DNA of 64,000 nucleotides from Streptomyces sp. TSRI0107 (GCF_001905845.1 NZ_LIVZ01000008.1:248001-312000), one strand, 5' to 3'; counted from the first letter of the stretch, positions 50,529 through 59,215 are shown. Notes: generated by a model not told the origin, from the letters alone. Program-made: numbers and translations.

Positions 50529-51695
50529 ATGCGCTTCCGCCACCCCGACGGCTCCACCGTCCACCTCGCCTACTGCACCAACGTGCACCCCGCGGAGACC
50601 CTCGACGGCGTTCTCGCCCAGCTCCGCGACCACTGCGAACCAGTGCGTCGCCGCCTCGGACGCGACCGCCTCGGCATCGGCCTGTGGCTCGCCAGGGACG
50701 CCGCCCGCGCGTTGGAGGGCGACCCGTCCGCGCTGCGCGCCCTGCGCACCGAGCTGGACCGGCGCGGCCTGGAGGTGGTCACCCTCAACGGCTTCCCGTA
50801 CGAAGGGTTCGGCGCGGAGCAGGTCAAGTACCGCGTCTACCGCCCGGACTGGGCCGACCCGGAACGGCTCGACCACACCACCGCCCTGGCCCGCGTGCTC
50901 GCCGGACTGCTCCCCGACGACGTCACCGAGGGCAGCATCTCCACCCTGCCGCTCGCCTGGCGCACCGCCGCCGACGACGAACGCGCCGCCGCCCGCGCCG
51001 CGCTGGTCACCCTCGGCGAACGCCTCGACGCCCTCGCCGAGCTCACCGGCCGCTCGCTGCGCGTCGGCCTGGAGCCGGAGCCGGGCTGCGTCGTCGAGAC
51101 CACCGGCGACGCCCTCGCCCCGCTGACCGCGATCGACCACCCCCGCATCGGCATCTGTGTCGACACCTGCCATCTCGCCACCTCCTTCGAGGACCCGCAC
51201 ACCGCCCTGGACGCCCTCGCCCGGGCCGGTGTCCCCGTCGTCAAGTCGCAGCTCTCCGCCGCCCTGCACGCCGAACAACCCCATCTCCCCGAGGTCCGGG
51301 AAGCCCTCGCCGCCTTCGACGAGCCCCGCTTCCTGCACCAGACCCGCACCTCCACCGCCGCCGGCCTGCGCGGCACCGACGACCTCGGCGAGGCCGTCGA
51401 GGGCGACGCCCTGCCGGACGGCGCACCCTGGCGGTCCCACTTCCACGTCCCGCTGCACGCGGCTCCCGCCGCACCCCTCACCTCGACCCTCCCCGTCCTG
51501 AAGACCGCCCTGACCCGGCTCGTCGGCGGCCCGCACCCGCTCACCCGCCACCTGGAGGTCGAGACCTACACCTGGCAGGCCCTCCCGCCCGAGCTGCGGC
51601 CCCACACCCGCGCCCAGCTCGCCGACGGCATCGCCGCCGAACTCACCCTGGCCCGCGACCTGCTCACCGACCTCGGCCTGAAGGAGCTGCCGTGA
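50529..51695 (+). CDS. eboE: Metabolite traffic protein EboE
   Basis: 388 residues, TIM-barrel related to xylose isomerase-like proteins. LAYCTNVHPAETLDGVLAQL at the start, TLNGFPYEGFGAEQVKYRVYRPDW near residue 78-100, LEPEPGCVVET, ICVDTCHLATSFE, VVKSQLS and HFHVPLH are the defining EboE blocks and supply metal ligands. In cyanobacteria and other bacteria the ebo cluster is needed to move secondary-metabolite precursors out of the cytoplasm. Three bases separate it from the hydrolase gene. Confidence 0.92.
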   Translation: MRFRHPDGSTVHLAYCTNVHPAETLDGVLAQLRDHCEPVRRRLGRDRLGIGLWLARDAARALEGDPSALRALRTELDRRGLEVVTLNGFPYEGFGAEQVKYRVYRPDWADPERLDHTTALARVLAGLLPDDVTEGSISTLPLAWRTAADDERAAARAALVTLGERLDALAELTGRSLRVGLEPEPGCVVETTGDALAPLTAIDHPRIGICVDTCHLATSFEDPHTALDALARAGVPVVKSQLSAALHAEQPHLPEVREALAAFDEPRFLHQTRTSTAAGLRGTDDLGEAVEGDALPDGAPWRSHFHVPLHAAPAAPLTSTLPVLKTALTRLVGGPHPLTRHLEVETYTWQALPPELRPHTRAQLADGIAAELTLARDLLTDLGLKELP

Positions 51696-53086
51696 CCGCC
51701 CACGCCCCGGCGCGCCCCACCCCGCTCCTCGTCCTCGACGTCGTCGGCCTCACCCCCCGTCTCCTCGACCACATGCCGCACCTGAAGGCCCTCGCCCGGT
51801 CCGGCTCCCACGCGCACCTCGGCACCGTGCTGCCCGCCGTCACCTGCGCCGCCCAGTCCACCTTCCTCACCGGTACGACGCCGTCGGAGCACGGCATCGT
51901 CGGCAACGGCTGGTACTTCCGCGAACTCGGCGACGTCCTGCTGTGGCGTCAGCACAACGGCCTGGTCGCCGGCGACAAACTGTGGGACGCCGCCCGCCGC
52001 GCCCACCCCGGCTACACGGTCGCCAACATCTGCTGGTGGTACGCCATGGGCGCCGACACCGACATCACCGTCACCCCCCGCCCGGTCTACTACGCCGACG
52101 GCCGCAAGGAACCCGACTGCTACACCCGTCCCGCCGCCCTGCACGACGAACTCACCCGGAAGTTCGGCACGTTCCCGCTCTTCCACTTCTGGGGCCCCGG
52201 CGCCGACCTCGTCTCCAGCCGCTGGATCATCGACGCCACCCGCCACATCCAGCGCACCCGCCGCCCCGACCTGACCCTCTGCTACCTCCCTCACCTCGAC
52301 TACGACCTCCAGCGCTTCGGACCCGACGACCCGCGCTCCCTGCAGGCGGCCGCCGACCTGGACGCGGCGCTCGCCCCGCTGCTCGACGACGCCCGCGCCG
52401 AGGGCCGTACCGTCGTCGCGCTGTCCGAGTACGGCATCACCCGCGTGTCCCGGCCCGTCGACATCAACCGGGCCCTGCGCCGCGCCGGACTGCTGGAGGT
52501 GCACACCCAGGACGGCATGGAATACCTGGACCCGATGGCGTCCCGCGCCTTCGCCGTGGCCGACCACCAGATCGCCCATGTGTACGTACGCCGCCCCGAG
52601 GACCTGGAGGCGACCCGCGCCGCGCTGACCGGGCTCCCCGGCATCGAGCGGCTTCTCGACGACGAGGGCAAGAAGGCCCACCACCTCGATCACCCGCGCT
52701 CCGGCGAACTCGTCGCCGTCGCGGAGCCGGATGCCTGGTTCACGTACTACTACTGGCTCGACGACGCCCGCGCGCCCGACTTCGCGCAGCTCGTCGAGAT
52801 CCACCGCAAACCCGGCTACGACCCGGTGGAACTCTTCATGGATCCCCTCGACCCCTACGTCAAGGTGAAGGCGGCCACAGCCCTGGCCCGCAAGAAGCTG
52901 GGCCTGCGCTACCGCATGGCGGTCGTGCCCCTGGACCCCTCACCTATTCGAGGCAGCCACGGCCGCCTCCCGGCGAGCGACTACGACGGTCCGCTCCTCA
53001 TCTGCTCCACCCCCCGCGCTGTCGGCGACCGCGTCGCGGCCACCGACGTGAAAGCACTCCTGCTCGAACTGGCCGGTCTCTCCTGA
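51692..53086 (+). CDS. Alkaline phosphatase-superfamily nucleotide pyrophosphatase/phosphodiesterase (EboF-position)
   Basis: 464 residues from a GTG that overlaps the EboE stop (GTGA). Type I phosphodiesterase fold: the metal-site Asp in LVLDVVGLTPRL, the nucleophile Thr/Ser region in LPAVTCAAQSTFLTG, HGIVGNGWYF, YLPHLDYDLQRFG, and ADHQIAHVYV with the His/Asp metal ligands. GNGWYF and LSEYGITRV are typical of the version found in ebo-type clusters. It probably hydrolyses a phosphodiester or phosphate of the trafficked metabolite. It is the last of the overlapping genes. Confidence 0.88.
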   Translation: MTAHAPARPTPLLVLDVVGLTPRLLDHMPHLKALARSGSHAHLGTVLPAVTCAAQSTFLTGTTPSEHGIVGNGWYFRELGDVLLWRQHNGLVAGDKLWDAARRAHPGYTVANICWWYAMGADTDITVTPRPVYYADGRKEPDCYTRPAALHDELTRKFGTFPLFHFWGPGADLVSSRWIIDATRHIQRTRRPDLTLCYLPHLDYDLQRFGPDDPRSLQAAADLDAALAPLLDDARAEGRTVVALSEYGITRVSRPVDINRALRRAGLLEVHTQDGMEYLDPMASRAFAVADHQIAHVYVRRPEDLEATRAALTGLPGIERLLDDEGKKAHHLDHPRSGELVAVAEPDAWFTYYYWLDDARAPDFAQLVEIHRKPGYDPVELFMDPLDPYVKVKAATALARKKLGLRYRMAVVPLDPSPIRGSHGRLPASDYDGPLLICSTPRAVGDRVAATDVKALLLELAGLS

Positions 53087-53146
53087 CTGGTCACCAGTGA
53101 AGCACCCACCACTGACAACGGCCCCCGACCCACAGGAGTTCCAGGC

Positions 53147-54187
53147 ATGAGCCGCTTCTCCCAGCCCGACCCCGAACTCGGCCACCGCATCAGCAGACGG
53201 GGCATGCTCGGCGTCGCCGCAGGCGCCACCGCCGCCGCCCTGCTCGGCGCCGCCACGACCCCCGCGACGGCCGCCACCGGGGCCGCGAGCGCCCCGCACG
53301 GCCGCGGCCGCCCCGTGCTGCCTCCCGGCCGCCTCGGCATCCAGCTCTACAGCCTGCGCGACAAGGTCTCCACCCTCGGCTTCGGCCCCGTCTTCGCCGA
53401 GCTGGAACGGTACGGCTATGACGAGGTCGAGTTCGCCGGCTACACCCAGGGCTCGGCCGGCCCCATCACACTCGCCCAGCTCAAGCGGCTGGCGCGGAGC
53501 CACGGCCTGAACCCGATCGGCAGCCACGTCGGCTATTACTCCAGCGACCCGAACGCCTACACCTTCGCCACCAACCTCACCAAGGTCCTCGACGACGCCG
53601 AGGCCCTCGGGCTGAAGCACATCGGCACCGCCTCCGGCCCGTTCCGCTACGGCTCCACCGTCGACGCCTGGAAGCGGGCCGCCGAGGACTTCAACACCTA
53701 CGGCGCGGCGGCCAGGGCACGCGGCATGAAGTTCTACCAGCACAACCACTCCGAGGAGTTCTCCTTCGCCACCGACAAGCCGCACGTGCGCCTCTACGAC
53801 GTGCTGCTCGCCGAGACCGACCCGGACCTGGTGTACCTGGAGATGGACGTCTACTGGGCGTACGTCGGCCAGTTCCGCTTCTCCAAGCGGCCCGACGGCA
53901 CCCCCGCGCCGTTCGAGCCGCTCGACTACGTCCAGCGCGACCCCGACCGCTATCCGCTCTTCCACGTCAAGGACGGCGTCAGCGACCCGTCGACGGAGCA
54001 CGGCTACCGCATGACCGACGTCGGCGACGGCGACATCGACTACCAGCGGTTCATCTCCGGCGTGACGCGGCTGCGCGGGCAGCGGCTCGCCCACCACTGG
54101 CAGGCCGAGCACGACAACCCCGTCGAGTCCTTCGCCTTCGCCCGCAAGTCCAGCGCGCATCTGCACTCGCTGCGGGAGGACTGCTGA
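53147..54187 (+). CDS. Tat-exported sugar phosphate isomerase/epimerase-like protein
   Basis: 346 residues. The N-terminus has a Tat motif (SRRGMLGVAAGATAAALLG) and an Ala-rich signal, so the enzyme is folded with its metal in the cytoplasm and exported. The mature TIM-barrel shows LGIQLYSLRDKV, EFAGYTQG, IGSHVGYYS, Glu in NHSEEFSF, YLEMDVYWAYVG, FHVKDG and the final WQAEHDN. Export suggests it acts on a sugar outside the cell, such as a 3-keto-glycoside. It is 60 bases after the ebo operon with its own ribosome binding site (CAGGAG) and is followed by a strong terminator. Confidence 0.9.
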   Translation: MSRFSQPDPELGHRISRRGMLGVAAGATAAALLGAATTPATAATGAASAPHGRGRPVLPPGRLGIQLYSLRDKVSTLGFGPVFAELERYGYDEVEFAGYTQGSAGPITLAQLKRLARSHGLNPIGSHVGYYSSDPNAYTFATNLTKVLDDAEALGLKHIGTASGPFRYGSTVDAWKRAAEDFNTYGAAARARGMKFYQHNHSEEFSFATDKPHVRLYDVLLAETDPDLVYLEMDVYWAYVGQFRFSKRPDGTPAPFEPLDYVQRDPDRYPLFHVKDGVSDPSTEHGYRMTDVGDGDIDYQRFISGVTRLRGQRLAHHWQAEHDNPVESFAFARKSSAHLHSLREDC

Positions 54188-54203
54188 CCGCACGCGCACA
54201 CCA

Positions 54204-54247
54204 GGAAGGGCCCCTCCCGGAACCGGAACTCCGGGAGGGGCCCTTCC
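54204..54247. terminator. Strong terminator after the Tat-exported isomerase
   Basis: GGAAGGGCCCCTCCCGGA pairs perfectly with its complement around an 8-base loop; bidirectional with respect to the minus-strand remnant that follows. Confidence 0.9.
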
Positions 54248-54263
54248 CTCCCCCCGCGTCAGA

Positions 54264-54776
54264 TCACGCGGACTCCTCGCCCAGCGGCTGCGGGTTCGGC
54301 ACGACCCGGCGGACCGCCGGCCGGCCCGGGGCCTTCAGGAACAGCGCCAGCACCGCCGACGCCAGGCCGATGCAGCCGGCCGGCACGAACGCGCCCTCGT
54401 AGTCCCAGGCGCCGACCACGATCGCGCCCATCCCCGAGCCGACCAGGCCGGAGATCAGCTTCGAGCTGTAGACCATGCCGTAGTTGGTGGCGTTGTTGTT
54501 CTCACCGAAGTAGTCCGCCGTCATGGCCGCGAACAGCGGGAAGATCGCCCCGCCGCCGAAGCCGGACACCATGGAGCAGAACAGGAAGAACGGCATGCTG
54601 CCCATCTGGCCGGAGACCAGCACGCCGAACTGGGCGGTACCCAGCACCAGGCACACGATGATCAGCGTGTTGCGGCGGCCGTAGCGGTCGGAGATCCAGC
54701 CGATGACCCCGCGGCCGGTGCCGTTGACGATCGCCTTCAGGGACATCGCCGTGGCCACGATGCCGCCTGCGACCGG
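54264..54776 (-). pseudogene. C-terminal third of an OFA-family MFS transporter
   Basis: The frame reads from VATAMSLKAIVNGTGRGVIGWISDRYGRRN through GFGGGAIFPLFAAMTADYFGENNN and YSSKLISGLVGSGMGA (about helices 8-12) to a normal-looking end at 54264. The first 250-300 residues are missing and replaced upstream by a formyl-CoA transferase fragment. OFA carriers normally export formate or exchange it for oxalate. Distinct from the intact OFA transporter at 25172-26575. Confidence 0.85.
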
Positions 54777-54809
54777 TCTTGCCGCCCTTGCGCTCCGGAT
54801 ACCACTTGC

Positions 54810-54911
54810 CGAGGGCGCCTCCAGCTTGACGACGTCCGCGCCGAGCCAGGCGAGGAGCTGCGTCGCCGACGGCCCGGACCGGACGTGGGTCATGTCCAGG
54901 ACACGGATGCG
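54810..54911 (-). pseudogene. frc: N-terminal fragment of formyl-CoA transferase (Frc-like)
   Basis: RIRVLDMTHVRSGPSATQLL followed by AWLGADVVKLEAP is the highly conserved start of formyl-CoA/oxalate CoA-transferases (type III CoA transferase family). Only about 34 of about 410 residues remain before the sequence runs into the OFA transporter remnant. The start codon end abuts a plus-strand succinyl-CoA ligase fragment at 54912. Residues between 54777 and 54809 could not be assigned. Confidence 0.8.
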
Positions 54912-54913
54912 GA

Positions 54914-55084
54914 TTCACCGCCCCCGAGGGCAAGACCATGGGGCACGCCGGAGCGATCGCGTCCGGATCCTCCGGGACGGCACAGGCGAAGAAAGAGGCC
55001 CTGGAGGCCTTGGGCGTACGGGTGGGCGGCACCCCGACCGGGACCGCCCGCCTCGCCCAGGCCGTCCTGGGCGCCGCGGAGTGA
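54914..55084 (+). pseudogene. C-terminal fragment of succinyl-CoA ligase alpha subunit (SucD-like)
   Basis: FTAPEGKTMGHAGAIASGSS then GTAQAKKEALEALGVRVGG and a TGA at 55082-55084: the last 56 residues of a SucD-type ATP-grasp CoA ligase alpha subunit, including the phosphohistidine-loop neighbourhood GHAGAI. The N-terminal CoA-binding domain is missing. In several actinobacteria a second SucCD-like pair sits with frc and oxalyl-CoA decarboxylase genes, consistent with a lost oxalate cluster. Confidence 0.85.
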
Positions 55085-55112
55085 CCCCACTCATACCCGC
55101 AGCGGGGTGACG

Positions 55113-56009
55113 CGAGGGACTGCCCGTCTCACCCTCGTGCTGGTGCGGGCGCCCGAGATCGGCTGCGTCTCCTTCGTCGGCGGCCGCGACACCGGCGCCA
55201 CGGTGGCCACGGCCGTCGCCGACCTAGGCAAGCGGCACATCCTGGAACAGGAAGGACTCAACACCTGGGGCATCTGGAACTTCACGGACTGGGACGCGCT
55301 CACCGCCGTCGTCCCCAAGCTCTTCGACTACGGCAAGCAGCGCTGCACGGCCTACCCGCGCTTCGTCGTCCAACGGGAACTCTTCGACGCGTTCCTCGAG
55401 GCCTGCCTCCCCGCGGTCCGCACCCTCCGCGTCGGCCACCCCCTGGCGGTGGAGCACCCCGGCGACCCCTGCCCGGCGCTCGACTTCGGGCCGGTGATCA
55501 ACGCGGCCAAGGCCAAGGAACTCCAGGACCAGGTGGCCGAGGCGATCGACCGCGGCGCCGTCCCGCTGTACCGCGGCCGGCCCGCCGCCGCCCGCTTCCT
55601 ACCAGGCCAGGACACCTCGGCGTACGTCCAGCCCGTCACCCTCCTCAACCCCCCGCCGTCCTCCCCGCTGCACCACGCGGAACCCTTCGGCCCGGTCGAC
55701 ACCATCGTCCTGGTCGACACCGAGGCGGAGCTGCTGGCCGCCATGAACGCCTCCAACGGCGCGCTGGTCGCCACGCTGGCCACGGACGACCGGGCGGCGT
55801 ACGACCGGCTGGCCCCGCAGATCCGCGCGTTCAAGGTCGGCTACGGCACACCGCGCTCCCGCGGCGACCGCGACGAGCTGTTCGGCGGCCTCGGCGCGTC
55901 CTGGCGCGGCGCCTTCGTCGGCGGCGAGCTGCTGATCCGCGCCGTCACCCAGGGCCCGGCGGGGGAACGGCTGCCCGGCAACTTCCCGGACTACCACTTG
56001 ATGCCGTGA
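55113..56009 (+). pseudogene. Aldehyde dehydrogenase lacking its N-terminal half
   Basis: About 290 residues from PEIGCVSFVGGRDTGATV to the stop at 56009. The catalytic Glu region (HILEQEGLNTWG) and the catalytic Cys (KQRCTAYPRFVV) are present, as are LDFGPVINAAK, EPFGPVDTIVLVD and the C-terminal FGGLGASWRGAFVGGELL. The NAD-binding Rossmann part of about 200 residues is gone; no start codon with a ribosome binding site precedes the remaining part. It is transcriptionally isolated after the sucD fragment. Confidence 0.82.
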
Positions 56010-56268
56010 CGTCCGCGGCTCACCGGGACGTCCGCCGCATGCCTTGACCCCACATGCCCTCACGCCACATGCCCTGACGTCTGACTCCCGCGGCCTGCGT
56101 TCGCACAGTGATCGCACCGTCACCCGCGGTGATCCGGCGCCGCGGGGTCAGGCGGCCCGCCCCGGGGTGGCTCAGGGGTACGGATACGCAGGTGAAAGGC
56201 ACTCCGAAACCTTGGTATTGTTGTCCATGTCGCCGCGGGGAACACCCCCGAAAGGCGACAAACACCTA

Positions 56269-56353
56269 GTCCGGGTGGCGGAATGGCAGACGCGCTAGCT
56301 TGAGGTGCTAGTGCCCTTTATCGGGCGTGGGGGTTCAAGTCCCCCCTCGGACA
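56269..56353 (+). tRNA. tRNA-Leu (anticodon GAG)
   Basis: A class II tRNA of 85 bases without encoded CCA: acceptor GTCCGGG paired with CTCGGAC (one G-T pair), D arm GCG...CGC, anticodon stem CTAGC/GCTAG with loop TTGAGGT, so anticodon GAG, a long variable arm (TGCCC...GGGCG) and T arm GGGGG-TTCAAGT-CCCCC. It reads CUC/CUU leucine codons. A long hairpin follows six bases downstream. The next gene upstream is the aldehyde dehydrogenase remnant. Confidence 0.96.
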
Positions 56354-56358
56354 CAGAT

Positions 56359-56400
56359 CACGAAATGGTGGTCGGGAGCGATCCCGGCCACCATTTCGTG
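56359..56400 (+). terminator. Hairpin after tRNA-Leu
   Basis: A 19-base-pair stem: CACGAAATGGTGGTCGGGA pairs with its complement (one G-U) across a GCGA loop. It would end transcription of the tRNA. Confidence 0.85.
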
Positions 56401-56422
56401 TCTTCGTGTCATGGTTGCCGGT

Positions 56423-56893
56423 ATGACGACGGGACTGGATGTCGCGGTGCTCGTCGGGCTGCAGGCGTCCGGGAAGTCGACCTTCTACCGGCGGCGGCTG
56501 TCCGGCCGGTACGCGCTGGTGAGCAAGGACCTCTTCCCGCGGGGCGCCCGCAACAAGCAGCGGCGGCAGATGCGGCTGGTGGCGGAGGCCCTGGCGGCGG
56601 GCCAGCCCGTGGCGGTGGACAACACCAACCCGTCCCCGGAGGAGTGGACCCCGCTGGTGGAGGCCGCCCGCGCCCACGGTGCCACGGCGACGGCGTACTG
56701 GTTCCCCCCGGACCTCACCGGGTCGCTGCGCCGCAACGCCGCCCGCGAGGGCCGCGACCGCGTGCCCGACGTCGGCGTCCTCGCGACGCTGAGGCGTCTG
56801 CGCGAGCCGTCGCCCGACGACGGCTTCGATGCCGTGCTGGAGGTGCGGTTCGACGGGCGCGGGGACTTCGACGTGCGGGCGACCGGGGAGTGA
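56423..56893 (+). CDS. P-loop kinase (polynucleotide kinase-like AAA family)
   Basis: 156 residues from ATG 56423; an ATG at 56411 is an in-frame alternative and neither has a strong ribosome binding site. Walker A GLQASGKST near residue 15, LFPRGARNKQRRQMRLVAEALAAG, VDNTNPSPEEW (the second kinase motif), then a lid region RRNAAREGRDRVPDVGVLATLRRL. This is the pattern of the T4 PNK/small-kinase group; substrate unknown, possibly RNA or nucleotide 5' ends. Its start lies in the tRNA terminator zone. Confidence 0.85.
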   Translation: MTTGLDVAVLVGLQASGKSTFYRRRLSGRYALVSKDLFPRGARNKQRRQMRLVAEALAAGQPVAVDNTNPSPEEWTPLVEAARAHGATATAYWFPPDLTGSLRRNAAREGRDRVPDVGVLATLRRLREPSPDDGFDAVLEVRFDGRGDFDVRATGE

Positions 56894-57075
56894 GCCACCA
56901 CCAGTAGGACTGGAGCCACCAGTAGGCCCGGCCGAGCCCGGTTCCCGGCCCTCTCGCCTGCAGCTTGCCCCGTGCGGCCCACCCGGCGCGCGCCCGTGCG
57001 AGGAGTGGGCCAGCGTGGAGGGCAGGCAGGGAGCACCCGTGCGGGGGTGTTCCGGGAACCCCGAGGAGCGGACGG

Positions 57076-58155
57076 ATGGCCCGGGCGATGTGGACCGGCG
57101 TGATCACGTTCGGGCTGGTCAGCGTGCCGGTCGGCCTGTACGCGGCGACCGAGGAGCACGCCGTCCGCTTCCACCAGCTGCAGCGCGGCACCTCCGACCG
57201 CATCCGCAACCGCAGGGTCAACGAGCGCACCGGCGAGGAAGTCGCCGGTGACGACATCGTCAAGGGCTTCGAGGTGGGGGAGGGCGAGTACGTCGTCATC
57301 GAACCCGACGAACTGGACGAGATCGCGCCGGGCCGCTCCCGGACCATCGAGATCTCCGACTTCGTCGAGCTGGAGGAGATCGAGTCGGTCTACTTCGACC
57401 GCACCTACTACGTCGCCCCGCGCGGCGGGGAGTACCTGAAGGTGTACGAGCTGCTGCGCGCGGCGCTGGCCGAGTCCGGCAAGGTGGGGATCGCCACCCT
57501 CGTAATGCGCGGCAGGCAGTATCTGACCGCTCTGCGGGCGGAGGCGCAGGTGCTGGTCCTGCAGACCCTGCACTGGGCCGACGAGGTCCGCGACCCCGGC
57601 CGGGAGCTGCCCGAACTGCCCTCGGGCCGCGCCGGGCGCGGCAAGGAGCTGGACATGGCGCTGCAACTGGTCGAGACGCTGAGCGGGCCGTGGGACCCGT
57701 CCCGCTATCACGACACCTACCAGGAGAAGGTCCGGGAACTGGTGCGGGCGAAGGCGGAGGGGCAGGAGATCACGCCCGCGGCGGAGCCACCCGCGGCGAC
57801 CGACGTCATCGACCTGATGCAGGTCCTCCAGGGCAGCATCGACCGCGCCCGCGGTGGCGGCCGGCTGGAGGAACGCGGTGAACCCGGGGCGGCGGCGTCC
57901 CGGAGGAAGACGCGGAAGCCCTCCACGGCCGCGGCGGGGAAGCCGCGCAAGACCGCCGGAAAGGCCGGTAGGTCCAGCGGTCCGAAGGGCTCCGGCGCGG
58001 CGTCGAAGAGCGAGCTGGGGAGGCTGAGCAAGGCGGAGCTGTACCAGCGGGCCACCGATCAGGACGTCGCCGGCCGGTCGAGGATGAGCCGGGAGCAGCT
58101 GATCGACGCGCTCGCCCGAGCCGGGCGCCGCAGGAAGAGGACGGCGGCGGCCTGA
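57076..58155 (+). CDS. ku: Ku, non-homologous end-joining protein
   Basis: 359 residues. Complete bacterial Ku core: WTGVITFGLVSVPVGLYAAT, RFHQLQRGTSDRIRNRRVNE, VVIEPDELDEI, FVELEEIESVYFDRTYYVAP, then LMRGRQYLTALRAEAQVLVLQTLHW and the KELDMALQLVE end. A Lys/Arg/Ala-rich C-terminal extension (about 265-320) followed by a helical SAP/HeH-like segment (SKAELYQRATDQDVAGRS) adds DNA-binding capacity, a feature of Streptomyces Ku. It binds DNA ends and recruits ligase D; no ligD is adjacent. RBS GAGGAG before the ATG. A truncated second copy lies at 4419-4619. Confidence 0.95.
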   Translation: MARAMWTGVITFGLVSVPVGLYAATEEHAVRFHQLQRGTSDRIRNRRVNERTGEEVAGDDIVKGFEVGEGEYVVIEPDELDEIAPGRSRTIEISDFVELEEIESVYFDRTYYVAPRGGEYLKVYELLRAALAESGKVGIATLVMRGRQYLTALRAEAQVLVLQTLHWADEVRDPGRELPELPSGRAGRGKELDMALQLVETLSGPWDPSRYHDTYQEKVRELVRAKAEGQEITPAAEPPAATDVIDLMQVLQGSIDRARGGGRLEERGEPGAAASRRKTRKPSTAAAGKPRKTAGKAGRSSGPKGSGAASKSELGRLSKAELYQRATDQDVAGRSRMSREQLIDALARAGRRRKRTAAA

Positions 58156-58216
58156 CACCGGGGCGCCGGACGGCCGGCCCAGGCCCGAATGACCACGCCC
58201 GACAGGGGTACTCCGT

Positions 58217-59071
58217 GTGCCCGTGGACGACGACATCACCGACGGCGCGGTCGATCTCCACTTCATCGGCAACGCGACCGTTCTGCTGCGCTACGGCGGG
58301 CTCACCCTGCTCACCGACCCCAATTTCCTGCACCGCGGAGAGTACGCGTATCTCGGCTACGGGCTGCTGAGCCGCCGCCTGACCGAACCCGCGATCGGCG
58401 CGGACGAGCTTCCACCGCTGGACGGGGTGGTCCTGTCGCACCTGCACGGTGACCACTGGGACCGCCGGACGAACAGGCAGCTGGACCACACCGTGCCCGT
58501 GCTGACCACGCCGCACGCCGCCCGCCGCCTCCGGGTCGTGCACCGTTTCCCCTACACCGCGGGGCTGCGCACCTGGCAGGGGCTGACCCTGCAGCGAGGC
58601 GACACGCAGGTCCGGGTGACGGCGCTGCCGGGACGCCACGCGGGGCATCCCGTGCTGCGCGGCCTGCTGCCGCCGGTGATGGGCAGCATGCTGGAGTTCG
58701 GCCCGGTGGGAGGGCCGGTCCGGCTACGGCTGTACATCTCCGGCGACACGCTGGTGTACGACGGCCTCGACGAGATCGCCCGCCGCTTCCCGGCCGCCGA
58801 CCTGGCCGTTCTGCACCTGGGCGGCACACGCCTCCCCGGTGGCTTCGTGGTGACCATGGACGGTGTCCAGGGCGCGGAACTGGCCCGGCGCCTCGACCCC
58901 CGCCGCATCCTGCCGATCCACTACGGGGACTACACGGTGATGCGTTCGCCCCTGTCCGCGTTCCTCACCGAGACGGAGGCCATCGGACTCGGCGACCGTA
59001 TCGTCCACTGCCACCACGGCGAACGCGCACGGATCAGCCCCGCACCCGGGGCGGCGCCGACGGTCGTCTGA
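58217..59071 (+). CDS. MBL-fold metal-dependent hydrolase (UlaG/lactonase-like)
   Basis: 284 residues from a GTG. Beta-lactamase-superfamily fold: DLHFIGNATVLLRYGG start, VVLSHLHGDHWD carrying the H-x-H-x-D-H zinc motif, further ligands in LPGRHAGHP and ISGDTLV, and the terminal RILPIHYGDY. The group includes UlaG-type lactonases and N-acyl-phosphatidylethanolamine phospholipase D-like proteins; the substrate is unknown. It follows ku in the same direction. Confidence 0.9.
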   Translation: MPVDDDITDGAVDLHFIGNATVLLRYGGLTLLTDPNFLHRGEYAYLGYGLLSRRLTEPAIGADELPPLDGVVLSHLHGDHWDRRTNRQLDHTVPVLTTPHAARRLRVVHRFPYTAGLRTWQGLTLQRGDTQVRVTALPGRHAGHPVLRGLLPPVMGSMLEFGPVGGPVRLRLYISGDTLVYDGLDEIARRFPAADLAVLHLGGTRLPGGFVVTMDGVQGAELARRLDPRRILPIHYGDYTVMRSPLSAFLTETEAIGLGDRIVHCHHGERARISPAPGAAPTVV

Positions 59072-59093
59072 ACCGGTCCTCTGAACCGGTCCT
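59068..59093. repeat. 13-base tandem duplication spanning a stop codon
   Basis: CTGAACCGGTCCT occurs twice head to tail; the first copy contains the TGA that ends the MBL-fold gene. Confidence 0.9.
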
Positions 59094-59215
59094 CCGCACC
59101 CCGAAACCGCCGACGAACGGCGCCCCGCCCGACGGCCGTGTGTCCGGCAGGGCTACAGTCGGTCGGCCGTCGACGCGCGACGCGGCTGGAACTCAGGGGA
59201 TCGGACGGGAGCACT

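Noticed and set aside
56269..56353. Integrative element attachment site at tRNA-Leu
   Set aside because: No integrase, excisionase or direct repeat of the tRNA 3' end was seen within the window.
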